This document shows positions 6,813 to 15,549 of a stretch of 54,532 nucleotides of DNA, piece by piece. The position numbers were made by a program, and so were the translations under genes. Source of the DNA: an uncultured bacterium (GTDB taxonomy: Bacteria > Cyanobacteriota > Vampirovibrionia > Gastranaerophilales > Gastranaerophilaceae); the NCBI GenBank assembly GCA_900551915.1, contig URXT01000012.1, forward strand, positions 1-54,532. The letters are read 5' to 3'. Position 1 is the stretch's first letter, and each line of letters begins with the position of its first letter. The notes under the pieces were generated by a model that saw only the letters and a program-made list of their open reading frames with translations, made no database searches and was not told the DNA's origin.

Positions 6813-6900
6813 AATTTTATTGATATTAATCTCTCGACTTACTATAAATGACGCAGGTACATTATAAGTGATAAGCCTCATTTTATTTATGTTTTCAATA

Positions 6901-6935
6901 AAATACCCGGATTGAAATTTTCTTTCCGGGTATTT
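6901..6935 (-). terminator. Terminator of the acetate-CoA ligase gene
   Basis: A 10-bp stem (AAATACCCGG at 6901-6910, CCGGGTATTT at 6926-6935) lies 24 nt beyond the stop of the minus-strand gene. It is followed on that strand by a T-rich stretch. It could also serve the XRE gene on the other strand. Confidence 0.65.
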
Positions 6936-6958
6936 CTTATAAAAAGCTTTTAGCTCAA

Positions 6959-9133
6959 TTAGTGACCGCAGGAGCAGGTTACAGAACCGCATCCGCAAGA
7001 ACATCCGAGAGCTTCTTTTGCTTCTTCCATTCTTACTTTAATACGTCCGTCTACTGCAATGCCTTCACCGGTTGCTTCTGAGATTAACAGCGGGTTAATG
7101 TCAAGTTCGTCAATGAATTTGAAGTCATTAACAAGTTGTGATAATCTCAATAAAGTTTCTTTGATTTGGTCGAGTTGTGCAGGTTTTGTGCCTCTTGCGC
7201 CTTCCAGAAGTTTGTATGCTTTTACTGATTTAATCATTTCTTCAGCATCAACGTCTGTCAAAGGTGCAATTCTGAAGGTTACGTCCTTCATAACTTCAAC
7301 GAACACACCGCCCAAGCCGAACATCATCATCGGACCGTATTGAGGATCGGTTGCAATACCGCAAACCATTTCACGGCTGCCTTTTACCATTTCCTGAATG
7401 ATTACGCCCTCTAAACCTTCAAGCAAGCCTTTTGCTTCAAGTCTTTCAAGCAAGCCTTTGTATTCTTTTCTCAATTGTTCTTCTGATTTGATGTTTACAA
7501 CAACACCGCCTACATCGGTTTTGTGTGAAGTTGTTTTTGAAGTCATTTTCATAACAACCGGGTAGCCGATTGAATTTCCGAGTTCAACAACTTCTTCTTC
7601 GTTAGTTGCAAGACCGTATTTGCAAGCGCGGATTCCGTAAGCTTGAAGAACGTCGATTGATTCTAATGTTGTAAGCTGTGCTCTGCCTTCTGCAAGTGAG
7701 CCTTTGATAATTTTTTCAACTTTAGCTCTGTCAACATCGTAGCAAGGAATTTTGCCTTCCGGTCTTTCAATCCAAAGTCTTTGCTGGTTCAATCTGTTCA
7801 AACCGTCAGCAGCCTGGTCTGCATACATAAAGAACGGCATATTAACTTTCATATCAGAAAGTTTTGTAAAGAACTCGTTCTTTGTCATAAATACGCCGAT
7901 AACCGGTTTTTCAGGATGTTCTGCCTTGATTTCCATTAATGCTTTTGCAACATCAATGTCTTTCAAGCCAAGGAACGGCAGGTAAATTGTGATAATCATA
8001 TCAACATTTTCATCAGCAATAACTGTTTCAAGAGTTTGTTTGTAGTGTTCGATAGGAGCTGATGCAATCATGTCAATCGGGTTTTTAACTGATGCTGCTG
8101 ATGGTAAGAAGCTTCTTAATTTTTCTTTTGTAGCGTCAGAAATTTTTGCCATCTGCATACCGTATTCACAAACCGCATCAGTTGCCATAATTCCGGGACC
8201 GCCTGAGTTTGTAATGATTGCAACTCTGTCGCCTTTCGGAATCGGGCAGTTTGCAAAAACTTTTGCTGTTTCAAAAAGGTTTTGCAAAGAGAATTCTCTG
8301 ATAACACCTGATTGGTGAAGCAATGCCGCTGCGGCTTTGTCAGCACCTGCAAGAGAACCTGTGTGAGAAGAAGCTGCACTTGCGCCTGCTGCTGAACGGC
8401 CGGCTTTCAATGCCAAAATCGGTTTTTTCTTTGTAATTCTTGAAGCTAATTTTCTAAAGTTAGCCGGATTTTGAATTGATTCCATGTAAAGCAAGATTTG
8501 TTCAACGTCCGGTTCATTTTCCCAGTATTCAAGGGCAGTTTCAGCGTTAACATCAGCCTGGTTGCCGATTGAAATGAATTGAGCAAAACCGAGGTTTAAG
8601 TCTTTCAAAATGTTTAAAATACCGCCGCCTAAAGCGCCTGATTGAGAAACAAAACCAATGTTTCCTCTTTCAGGAAGGCTTTCTGCAAAGCAGCCATCCA
8701 TACGGATATCAGGGTGAGTGTTTACAACGCCCAAGCAGTTCGGACCAACACATCTCATTCCGTATTCGCGAACTTTTTCCAATAATTGTTTTTCAGCTTC
8801 AGCACCTTCTTTGCCGGTTTCTTTGAAGCCTGCTGTGATAATGCACAAGCCTTTGATGCCTTTTTGGTGGCACTGGTCGATTGTATCAAGTACAAATTTA
8901 GCGTTTACAACGATAATTGCCAGGTCAACTTCGCCCGGAATTTCGTTAACGTTTGTATATGCCTGCAAACCTTCAATAATTCCGCCTTTTGGATTTACAG
9001 GATAGATTTTTCCGTTGAATTTGTATTCCTGCAATCTCTTCATAATATCAGAACCAATTGTGTGTTCTTTTGTTGACGCACCGATAACCGCGATGGCTTT
9101 CGGTTTCATGATTTTGTCTAAATTACTGCTCAT
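6959..9133 (-). CDS. Acetate-CoA ligase (ADP-forming), fused alpha/beta subunits
   Basis: The 724-aa enzyme catalyses acetyl-CoA + ADP + Pi to acetate + CoA + ATP, a substrate-level phosphorylation step of fermentation. The alpha part is N-terminal: a CoA-binding Rossmann region (PKAIAVIGAS, 11-20; GPNCLGVVN, 130-138) and succinyl-CoA-synthetase-like domains. The phosphohistidine is H257 in SSHTGSLAG. The ATP-grasp beta part is C-terminal (about 490-705: GYPVVMKMTS, HKTDVGGV, MVKGSREMVCGI, INPLL). The protein ends in an odd Cys-rich tail (Cys at 711, 713, 715, 720, 722 and a final His) that could bind a metal. An AAAGGAC ribosome site precedes the ATG. Confidence 0.95.
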   Translation of the reverse strand: MSSNLDKIMKPKAIAVIGASTKEHTIGSDIMKRLQEYKFNGKIYPVNPKGGIIEGLQAYTNVNEIPGEVDLAIIVVNAKFVLDTIDQCHQKGIKGLCIITAGFKETGKEGAEAEKQLLEKVREYGMRCVGPNCLGVVNTHPDIRMDGCFAESLPERGNIGFVSQSGALGGGILNILKDLNLGFAQFISIGNQADVNAETALEYWENEPDVEQILLYMESIQNPANFRKLASRITKKKPILALKAGRSAAGASAASSHTGSLAGADKAAAALLHQSGVIREFSLQNLFETAKVFANCPIPKGDRVAIITNSGGPGIMATDAVCEYGMQMAKISDATKEKLRSFLPSAASVKNPIDMIASAPIEHYKQTLETVIADENVDMIITIYLPFLGLKDIDVAKALMEIKAEHPEKPVIGVFMTKNEFFTKLSDMKVNMPFFMYADQAADGLNRLNQQRLWIERPEGKIPCYDVDRAKVEKIIKGSLAEGRAQLTTLESIDVLQAYGIRACKYGLATNEEEVVELGNSIGYPVVMKMTSKTTSHKTDVGGVVVNIKSEEQLRKEYKGLLERLEAKGLLEGLEGVIIQEMVKGSREMVCGIATDPQYGPMMMFGLGGVFVEVMKDVTFRIAPLTDVDAEEMIKSVKAYKLLEGARGTKPAQLDQIKETLLRLSQLVNDFKFIDELDINPLLISEATGEGIAVDGRIKVRMEEAKEALGCSCGCGSVTCSCGH

Positions 9134-9200
9134 GTTTTGTCCTTTCTTTGTGTCTGCACATTTTAGTGCAGTCTTCTTATTTTAACTACATATTTGTTTT

Positions 9201-9626
9201 TTAATCTTCGTCTGTTATTATTTCAAATAATTTGTTTCCAAGTTTTTTGAAAAATTCATTGCATTTTTCTTTGAATTCAGGTTTTATAATTTTTTTTGAC
9301 TCAACCTGATTTTCATAATTTACTCTGGCATAGTCTGAGGCTGTATCCAGTATGTCAGGATTTGTTTCAAGCGTTGAGATTGTTGCCTTACCTTTTATTT
9401 TGTTTGGTTTTTCAAAATCCTTTTCGCGTGTGACTATTAGATTAAGTCTGTTTTTATTGTAATCCTGTTTGATAAAAAGATCATAGTCAGAGTTTTTAAA
9501 TCGGTTTTTTAAACTTTCTGCTGCTTCACGTACAAGTTTGGTCGGCTGAGCGCTTAAATCGCCTACAATGGCAACTCTGCCCTGGTAAGTCTGGTTATTT
9601 AGATTTGAAATCTGTTGTATTTGCAT
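9201..9626 (-). CDS. NF-tagged small protein, paralog 1
   Basis: The protein is 141 aa. It begins with the shared tag MQIQQISNLNNQTYQGRV. It is a paralog of the next gene downstream: both have a tag ending in (Y/F)QG(R/K)V, a G(D/N)(L/F) turn, a helix rich in Lys/Leu, and the strand YDLFIKQD (about 53-60; FDLFIKED in the partner). There is no signal peptide or membrane segment. No known family is recognised. Only about 13 nt separate it from the 9640-10020 gene on the same strand, and the two probably share a transcript. Confidence 0.65.
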   Translation of the reverse strand: MQIQQISNLNNQTYQGRVAIVGDLSAQPTKLVREAAESLKNRFKNSDYDLFIKQDYNKNRLNLIVTREKDFEKPNKIKGKATISTLETNPDILDTASDYARVNYENQVESKKIIKPEFKEKCNEFFKKLGNKLFEIITDED

Positions 9627-9639
9627 TTTTACCTCTAAA

Positions 9640-10020
9640 TTATTTTAAATATTCAGCCAATTTATTGAGTATATCAATAATTGGATTTCCTGTTTTTACA
9701 TATTGTTTGTCATAGTCATGAACAACCTGTTTAGCTGCTTCAAGATATAAACCTGCCGGATTTGAGCTTCTATTTGTTGCATAGGCAGTGGTTTTTTTAT
9801 TAATTCCATTAAAATGATCCGGCATTGTTTGTGCAAAAAATTGTACAGAATTCCCAATTTGCTTGTCTTCTTTTATAAATAAATCGAAAGGCTTTTTTGA
9901 TATTAGTTTTTTGAGCTTTGGTAAAGTTTTTTCGACATTATTAGAGGTTAGCGGGCTAAAGTTGCCGAGTCGGACAACTTTTCCCTGAAAATTTTGTTTA
10001 GAATTTGAGATAGCTTGCAT
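9640..10020 (-). CDS. NF-tagged small protein, paralog 2
   Basis: The protein is 126 aa, beginning MQAISNSKQNFQGKVVRLGN. The NFQGKV core is the clearest form of the window-wide tag. Shared landmarks with the 9201-9626 protein are the tag, FDLFIKED (about 49-56) and a C-terminal helix. It reads as a small alpha/beta cytoplasmic protein of unknown function. It lies about 20 nt downstream of the radical SAM gene on the same strand, so the three genes may be one operon. GGAG (AAAGGAGTAAAT context) precedes the start. Confidence 0.65.
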   Translation of the reverse strand: MQAISNSKQNFQGKVVRLGNFSPLTSNNVEKTLPKLKKLISKKPFDLFIKEDKQIGNSVQFFAQTMPDHFNGINKKTTAYATNRSSNPAGLYLEAAKQVVHDYDKQYVKTGNPIIDILNKLAEYLK

Positions 10021-10039
10021 TTATTTACTCCTTTTTTAG

Positions 10040-10663
10040 TTAGTAACCGTTTACAATCCACTCTCTCACTCTGAATTTTGCACCGAGTTCATGTGCAATT
10101 TTTTCGCAAGTCTCAAGGTCAAGGTGTCTGCCCTTGTAACCTTCTACTACGCTTGCAACAACGGATATATTTTCATCAGCGCAGGCTTTGATGAATTTTT
10201 TGACTTCTTCGTATGCTTCATCAAATTTTGGCTTAGAAAGTTCATTGTATTCTTCTTTTGTCGCTCCATTAAGGCTTACGGAAAATTCATCCACAAGTCC
10301 TTTGCATTCTGGCACAACATTTCTTTTATAAACAAAGTTTGCGTGTCCGTTCGTGTTTACTCTAATCTTTGTTTCTGGGTATTTTTCTTTTATGTATTGT
10401 GCTGTGTGTTTGAGTACATCAAGCTTCAGCATCGGCTCGCCGTAACCGCAGAAAATTACTTCTTTTGAAGGTGTTTTTGCATAAATTTCTTCAAACTGTT
10501 CAATCACGTCTTTTGAAGTTGATGTTTCATTGTCTAACCATAATTTTTGCCCGACAACATCATCTTTGTCATTTCTCAGACAAAAGATACAATCATTAGT
10601 ACAATGGTTAGTCAGATTTATATAAATTTTTTCGTCTAAAGTGTAAACTAAAACGTTAGCCAT
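10040..10663 (-). CDS. Radical SAM protein, TatD-associated type
   Basis: The protein is 207 aa. The radical SAM cluster motif CxxxCxxC appears as CTNDCIFC (about residues 21-28), followed by the SAM-binding GYGEP (about 73-77) and conserved strands (IRVNTNGHAN, VDEFSVSLNGA). Length and sequence fit the short radical SAM subfamily usually encoded next to or fused with the DNase/hydrolase TatD. No tatD gene is in this window. It contains one [4Fe-4S] cluster binding S-adenosylmethionine; the substrate is unknown. The gene leads the possible operon with the two small tagged paralogs. Confidence 0.85.
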   Translation of the reverse strand: MANVLVYTLDEKIYINLTNHCTNDCIFCLRNDKDDVVGQKLWLDNETSTSKDVIEQFEEIYAKTPSKEVIFCGYGEPMLKLDVLKHTAQYIKEKYPETKIRVNTNGHANFVYKRNVVPECKGLVDEFSVSLNGATKEEYNELSKPKFDEAYEEVKKFIKACADENISVVASVVEGYKGRHLDLETCEKIAHELGAKFRVREWIVNGY

Positions 10664-10742
10664 GGCTTACCTTTCCTCTAGAATTATCGCATGCTCAATA
10701 TTAATTTACAAGCAAAAATTAATATAGCAAAGGGCAGATTTT

Positions 10743-12332
10743 TTATGCGCTAATCCCTGATTTATGTTTTGTTTTTTTCTTTTCATTTGAGTAGTCTGCC
10801 GTACCCGGGAATTTATCCTGACCTGTTGTCATTTTGGTAATCCAATATTGCATTTTTGGAATTAAGGTCGATAGAAATATGGCTGAGGTTGCAAATCCCA
10901 TTCCCCAGTTAAAGGTGTTTTTAATAAAGTTTTCATGGCAGGCTTTTTTGAGAATATCTGAGGTTATATCAACTCCTTTTTTGGAGGCTTTATCTACGAT
11001 TTTTGAAACATATTCATAAATATCTTCTTTAAGACTTGTTAATTCTTTATAATTAACAAATTTGTATTTGTTAGTGAAGTCACCCTGAGTTGCGACTCCA
11101 AAAATATTTTGCAGGAAGTCTGGCCGGTTGATTATGCCTTCTCTGAAAATATCTTTTATCTGATTTTTCGTAAGCAGTGCAATGCCTTCTATTTCAGGTT
11201 GAAGTTTTGACATTTGTTCAGCTAACGTTGTATATTTTGTAATGGATTCAGGGCTGAGTCGTTTATGATTTTTCAGATAGTCTTTAAATGCTTCCAGGGT
11301 TATTGTTTTATGGTGGTCAAATTTTTGAAGCAGCTCTTTATCAATAAAGCCTATGTTTGAATTATCACCCAGAGCTTTTGAAGCAAAGTCTTTAACAGAC
11401 ATTTTGCCCTGGTTTTCTGCTAATATTGAATTAAGCGCGTCAGTTACCTGTTTAGCCGCAACCGGATCAAGCCTTGTTTTACGGCCGTCTTCTATCTGGT
11501 TAAGCCATCTGTTAATATTTGGCATGTTAAACATATAGAAGTAAATGGAAGACAAATCTCTAAAGAGAACTTCTGTTCTTTCATGCTCATTTCTTGAACT
11601 TACAGCTCGGCCGCCTGCGATTCCGACGTCTGTTGAAAGAAGCTGGTATGTTGGATCGTTTTCGAATTTGTTGGCAACTGATAGAAGTGTGTTGTAGTTT
11701 ATAGCGCCGAAAGAAACCTGACGTTTTTCAGATTTTTGCATAAATCTGTCCATTGTAAGCGGGTTTCCAATCGGACTGATTTGCTCTTCCTGTTTGTTTT
11801 TGTCTTCAAAATGTTTTTTATGATAGACCGCAGTTATATGCTGATTGATTTTAGGAACAACAAGACCGACAAGAATGTTTGCAAGGAGAATACTTGAGCC
11901 GATTTTCAATGTTTTGAAAACTGCAATTTGTTTTTTTGTAAGGTTTTGAATAAGTTTTCCTGTTTTACCTTCAGCTTTAGCCTTAAGTTTGTTAAGTTTA
12001 TCGTCGTGCAGGAAGTTTTTTAACGGATCGCGAACCCCGTCTTTGTCGGCGTCAAAATCTGCTGTCGGAAGGTTAAGGATTTTTTTGCCGATGCGGTCAT
12101 TTATGTGGTTAAACATTTTGACGCCTGCAAACCAGAAAGCTGCACCGACGCTTTCTTCCGTACATCTCTCTCTTGCTTCTTCAAAACCGCCTCTTTTGTA
12201 AGCCTGAAGCGTTCGTCCGCCTGTTACAAAACATTCCAGCATGATTAAAGGAACAAGACTTCTTTGGCCAATGCCGCGGACAAATCTGCGGGCGTAACTA
12301 AAATTTGAAATTTTTTGAGGGGTTATTTTCAT
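10743..12332 (-). CDS. Large NF-tagged membrane protein, 529 aa
   Basis: I do not recognise a named family. The N-terminus MKITPQKISNFSYARRF is a variant of the shared tag. Two membrane segments are likely, at about residues 145-165 (IGSSILLANILVGLVVPKI) and near the C-terminus (NWGMGFATSAIFLSTLIP, about 480-500). A calcium-loop-like DxDxDG run lies at 92-102 (DFDADKDGVRD). A second tag-like segment, VSFGAINYNTLL, appears internally at about residue 211-222. The middle is helical and polar. The C-terminus is basic and Lys-rich. It is divergent from the 12578 gene, another tagged membrane protein, so the pair may work together at the envelope. Confidence 0.6.
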   Translation of the reverse strand: MKITPQKISNFSYARRFVRGIGQRSLVPLIMLECFVTGGRTLQAYKRGGFEEARERCTEESVGAAFWFAGVKMFNHINDRIGKKILNLPTADFDADKDGVRDPLKNFLHDDKLNKLKAKAEGKTGKLIQNLTKKQIAVFKTLKIGSSILLANILVGLVVPKINQHITAVYHKKHFEDKNKQEEQISPIGNPLTMDRFMQKSEKRQVSFGAINYNTLLSVANKFENDPTYQLLSTDVGIAGGRAVSSRNEHERTEVLFRDLSSIYFYMFNMPNINRWLNQIEDGRKTRLDPVAAKQVTDALNSILAENQGKMSVKDFASKALGDNSNIGFIDKELLQKFDHHKTITLEAFKDYLKNHKRLSPESITKYTTLAEQMSKLQPEIEGIALLTKNQIKDIFREGIINRPDFLQNIFGVATQGDFTNKYKFVNYKELTSLKEDIYEYVSKIVDKASKKGVDITSDILKKACHENFIKNTFNWGMGFATSAIFLSTLIPKMQYWITKMTTGQDKFPGTADYSNEKKKTKHKSGISA

Positions 12333-12577
12333 AGTTTATTCCGTTCGAACATTAATTTTAATATAACTGAATATGTTTTTTTGCTAAATTAGTCTCTTTT
12401 TTTAATACTTTGTTACATTGATTTTTGAGAATAAATTTGAAAATTTAAAAGAACTATTCTGAATATCTGTTCAAATTTCTAATTCTGAGCTTTTGAAGAT
12501 TTGTTAATTTTTCTAGTATAACTGACAATAATTTTTTTGTTCATGTTTTTGCTAAAATGAGTGTGAAGGTAATTAAT

Positions 12578-13369
12578 ATGTCAATCAACAGAATTACAAA
12601 TGCAGGAATAACTTTTGGACACAGCCATTATTCCTCAGATAAAAATAATGAAGTTCAGCCTTCGGTGAAAAGAGGCGTTCTTCTGACAACCATTACAGGA
12701 GTCGGTGCGGCATCTGCAATAATTGCAAAAAAACAAGGTTTTTCACTTAATCCTAAGGTTATATTTTCTCAAAGTCCAAAAAATTGGGCTATGTTTAAAA
12801 TCTTCAACAAAAATGATAAAAATGCCAGGTTAATGGAAATTGAAGAAAAAGAAATCCTTTTGTTAGCCGGGGCATCTGCAGCAGGCGGACTTGCCGGAGG
12901 GGCAATTTTTGATGAGAAGAAGCATTTCAAAGGCAAATTGAGAGAAACCATAAATCAACTTCTAGGGAATGTTCTTGTTCCTGTTTTGAGTGTGAGCGCG
13001 GCAGCTCATCTTTATGATAAAAATAAACCTAGAATTTTAAGCTTTGTTCCGCAAGCCCCGGGATTCGGAAAGAAAATAGGATATTTTAATAAGTTCCTAA
13101 GAGCGCTTCCGTCAGCAGCTATGACACTTGCAGCCCTTGGTGTTGGAATTGTCGGAGGAAATAAGCTGTCTAATTTTATAAATGATAAGGTTTATCATAA
13201 GCATGTTGAACGTAAAATTAAAACAACTGATTTTGCACCGCATGTTGATGATTTGAGTATGGCCGTTACCTTGATGGCGGATAAATCACCTCTTGCTACT
13301 GGAATTACCCGAACGGTACCAGCTTTCTTATGTGTTCCGGGGTATCAAATAGGAACGCATAGAGATTAG
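12578..13369 (+). CDS. NF-tagged Gly/Ala-rich membrane protein, paralog of 37986-38675
   Basis: The protein is 263 aa from the ATG at 12578, preferred over 12557 because GAAGGT (12565-12570) is 7 nt upstream and it yields the tag MSINRITNAGITFGHSH. Three glycine/alanine-rich hydrophobic segments resemble glycine-zipper helices: TTITGVGAASAIIAKKQ, LLAGASAAGGLAGGAIF, and MTLAALGVGIVGGNKLSNFI. The order GA.SAAI(I/V)AK, KE(I/L), NFIND and a C-terminal VPGYQIG/VWCGYRAG aligns with the 229-aa protein at 37986-38675. This indicates a paralogous, probably membrane-embedded family. Function is unknown. A strong hairpin ends the gene. Confidence 0.65.
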   Translation: MSINRITNAGITFGHSHYSSDKNNEVQPSVKRGVLLTTITGVGAASAIIAKKQGFSLNPKVIFSQSPKNWAMFKIFNKNDKNARLMEIEEKEILLLAGASAAGGLAGGAIFDEKKHFKGKLRETINQLLGNVLVPVLSVSAAAHLYDKNKPRILSFVPQAPGFGKKIGYFNKFLRALPSAAMTLAALGVGIVGGNKLSNFINDKVYHKHVERKIKTTDFAPHVDDLSMAVTLMADKSPLATGITRTVPAFLCVPGYQIGTHRD

Positions 13370-13392
13370 CTTGGGCAAAGATTTCTTAAATC

Positions 13393-13429
13393 ATAAACAA
13401 GGCGCCAGCAAAGCTGGCGCCTTGTTTAT
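13393..13429. terminator. Strong bidirectional terminator
   Basis: A perfect 17-bp stem with a 3-nt loop (13393-13409 and 13413-13429; GC-rich GGCGCCAGC core with AT-rich base) lies between the convergent genes at 12578-13369 and 13441-15495. A/T pairs at the base supply U-rich ends in both directions. Confidence 0.9.
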
Positions 13430-13440
13430 AAATATTTTGA

Positions 13441-15495
13441 TTAATCTTCTTTTTCCTTCAAAACATTTGCATAATGTTCAAGTTTGTCTAAAAGCGGCTG
13501 GAACTCGTTATAAAGACTTTCTCGTTTCTGGTTAACCAAATTTTCTTTGTTCGGATCTTCTTTAGGAATAGCGTTAGCGTATCCAACAACGTTCATATCA
13601 ATTCTTGCTTGAACCGCAATTTTTAAGACCTCCGGAATATTTAAAGCTGTCGGATTGTCGCTTGACAGGTTTTTGTAATATTTATCAACGAAGTCCGGCG
13701 AAATTCTTTCTCTCCAGTTGACATTGTTGTTTGAACCGCCTACATTGTAAACGATATTTTTATCGTTTATTCCGAGAATATCAGCAAAGGACACCTGGAT
13801 TTTTTGTTTTGTAAAGAGTTCTGCAAATTTTGCATTTACAAGCTCTCTGTCTGCTTTTTCAAGTTCTTTCCCGGTTTTTTCAATACCGTCAACTTCACCT
13901 GCAATCGTACGGCAGAATTCAATGTTTTCTTCTAATCTTGCAGGGTCCTGATTTAAATATCCGGCCAAGTACATTGCATCCCACGCTGGATTTGTTCTTC
14001 TCCAGCCTCCGTCTGCTTTCAGCATATTCATTGCCGGCCTTGAGTCATGAGAGCCGACTAAATACCAGTGATGATTTCCTGCAAATTCATCCTTTGTATA
14101 TTCAAGCTGTATAAGGCGCGGAAGCTGCTCTTCATTGTAGTAAATCTGTTTGAATAAATCAGGTTCACAGCAAATATTTTCCCATACTGGATCGTTTTTG
14201 TCCAAATCGTGTTTAGCTAAAACTGGAAGGACAAGTCTTCTTAAGATACGTGGATAATCATAGTAATGGTCAAGTTTATTACCATTTTCATCCCTTATAT
14301 TAGACATAAAATCGCCATGAACTTCACTTTTAATTTGGTTTCCATCTTTGTCTTTTTTAACACTTGCTTCTTCATATACAAACGGATCAATCAGGCCTAA
14401 AGCATGGTCTATTCGCATATTTTCACAATTTTCAAGCGCATGCTCTAATTTTTCTTTCAAAAATTCTCCGCCTATATTGAGCCCGTTTTCCCCTTTAAAT
14501 AATTTTCGTGGATTAAGTACGGGAATTTGCCAGGTTTGGTGCGGTGTGTTTGGATCTCTTTCAAATGCGCCGATTGCATAGCCTTCAAGAAATGCTTCTT
14601 TATATCTCCATACATCCATTTTTGAACAGCCGATTAGGAAGTCTGAGAAATATTTAAATCCAATATCTTCGCGGAATTTTTTGTTTTCATGAATTTGTTT
14701 TGTAACAAGAAATTGTTCAAATTGATATTGTTCAATAGGGGTTTTATATTTTTTAAGAAGTGTTTCGTAGCGTTTTTTTGCGTTTTTGTCACCCTTTCTT
14801 ATGTCCTCCATAAGAGTTTGGTCAGAAACATTTTTCCATTTTGTAAAATCTTCGTTTCTGTTCAAGGTTGCAAGAAGCCTGTACATACCTTCTTCTTCTG
14901 TTTGGCGGCCTTTTGCTTCTTTAAAATCCTCAAATTCCGAGTTAAGTTTAATTGCCTGCGGCTGGCCTTTTGAGAGATTTATTTTAAAGTTTTTATAGCT
15001 TTCGGAAAGCCCGAGGTAATATGCAAGCTTTGCTTCTATTTGGTCAGAAAAGGTATAATTTTTATCTGTTGGTTTTATTGTTTCTGTGATTTTTTTGTAA
15101 GTTTCTTCAGACAAAATCTTTCCGTAGGCTGGTGAGGTTAGCGGTGCAAGATCTATGAAAAGCGGATTTTCATTAAGCGCCGAGGCGTTATACGGTGAAA
15201 TTTCATTGTCATAAAGAGCTCCGTTAGGGCCAAGCTGGTTTCCGTTGAACCCGTTTAATTTTAGAAATTTTATATAAGCTTTTGCTCCTTCTCCGTAAGG
15301 TGAACCGATAAATGAATCTCGGCCGACGGCAGGAAATACCGAACCATGAGTTATTGCAATTCTTTGTTCGGAGCCGGCAGCTTTAAAGCCTGCTTCCATA
15401 GTTTTTTGATAATCGGATTCTTCATCTTTTCTAAGGCGTCTTTCAAAAGACAGCCTGTTGTTAAACATGTTATTTTGAATTCTTGTTACTTGCAT
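13441..15495 (-). CDS. malQ: GH77 4-alpha-glucanotransferase-like enzyme with N-terminal NF tag
   Basis: The 684-aa enzyme should transfer alpha-1,4-glucan chains in maltodextrin or glycogen metabolism. GH77 hallmarks are present: an N-terminal substrate region (GSPYGEGAKAYIKFL; NEISPYNASALNENPLFIDL), the nucleophile D363 in MRIDHALGLIDPF, a likely acid/base E444 in CCEPDLF, and D484 in GSHDSRP. The usual GTHD context is altered. The barrel also carries an inserted Lys-rich helical region (about 190-275). Residues 1-20 (MQVTRIQNNMFNNRLSFERR) are the short segment found on other proteins here and are not part of GH77. It may have a structural or targeting role. Activity is likely but not certain given the divergence. 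Confidence 0.8.
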   Translation of the reverse strand: MQVTRIQNNMFNNRLSFERRLRKDEESDYQKTMEAGFKAAGSEQRIAITHGSVFPAVGRDSFIGSPYGEGAKAYIKFLKLNGFNGNQLGPNGALYDNEISPYNASALNENPLFIDLAPLTSPAYGKILSEETYKKITETIKPTDKNYTFSDQIEAKLAYYLGLSESYKNFKINLSKGQPQAIKLNSEFEDFKEAKGRQTEEEGMYRLLATLNRNEDFTKWKNVSDQTLMEDIRKGDKNAKKRYETLLKKYKTPIEQYQFEQFLVTKQIHENKKFREDIGFKYFSDFLIGCSKMDVWRYKEAFLEGYAIGAFERDPNTPHQTWQIPVLNPRKLFKGENGLNIGGEFLKEKLEHALENCENMRIDHALGLIDPFVYEEASVKKDKDGNQIKSEVHGDFMSNIRDENGNKLDHYYDYPRILRRLVLPVLAKHDLDKNDPVWENICCEPDLFKQIYYNEEQLPRLIQLEYTKDEFAGNHHWYLVGSHDSRPAMNMLKADGGWRRTNPAWDAMYLAGYLNQDPARLEENIEFCRTIAGEVDGIEKTGKELEKADRELVNAKFAELFTKQKIQVSFADILGINDKNIVYNVGGSNNNVNWRERISPDFVDKYYKNLSSDNPTALNIPEVLKIAVQARIDMNVVGYANAIPKEDPNKENLVNQKRESLYNEFQPLLDKLEHYANVLKEKED

Positions 15496-15549
15496 ACCCT
15501 TATAAACTCCCTGAATAAAAATTTTTGCTATTTAGTTAAGTAAATTTTA

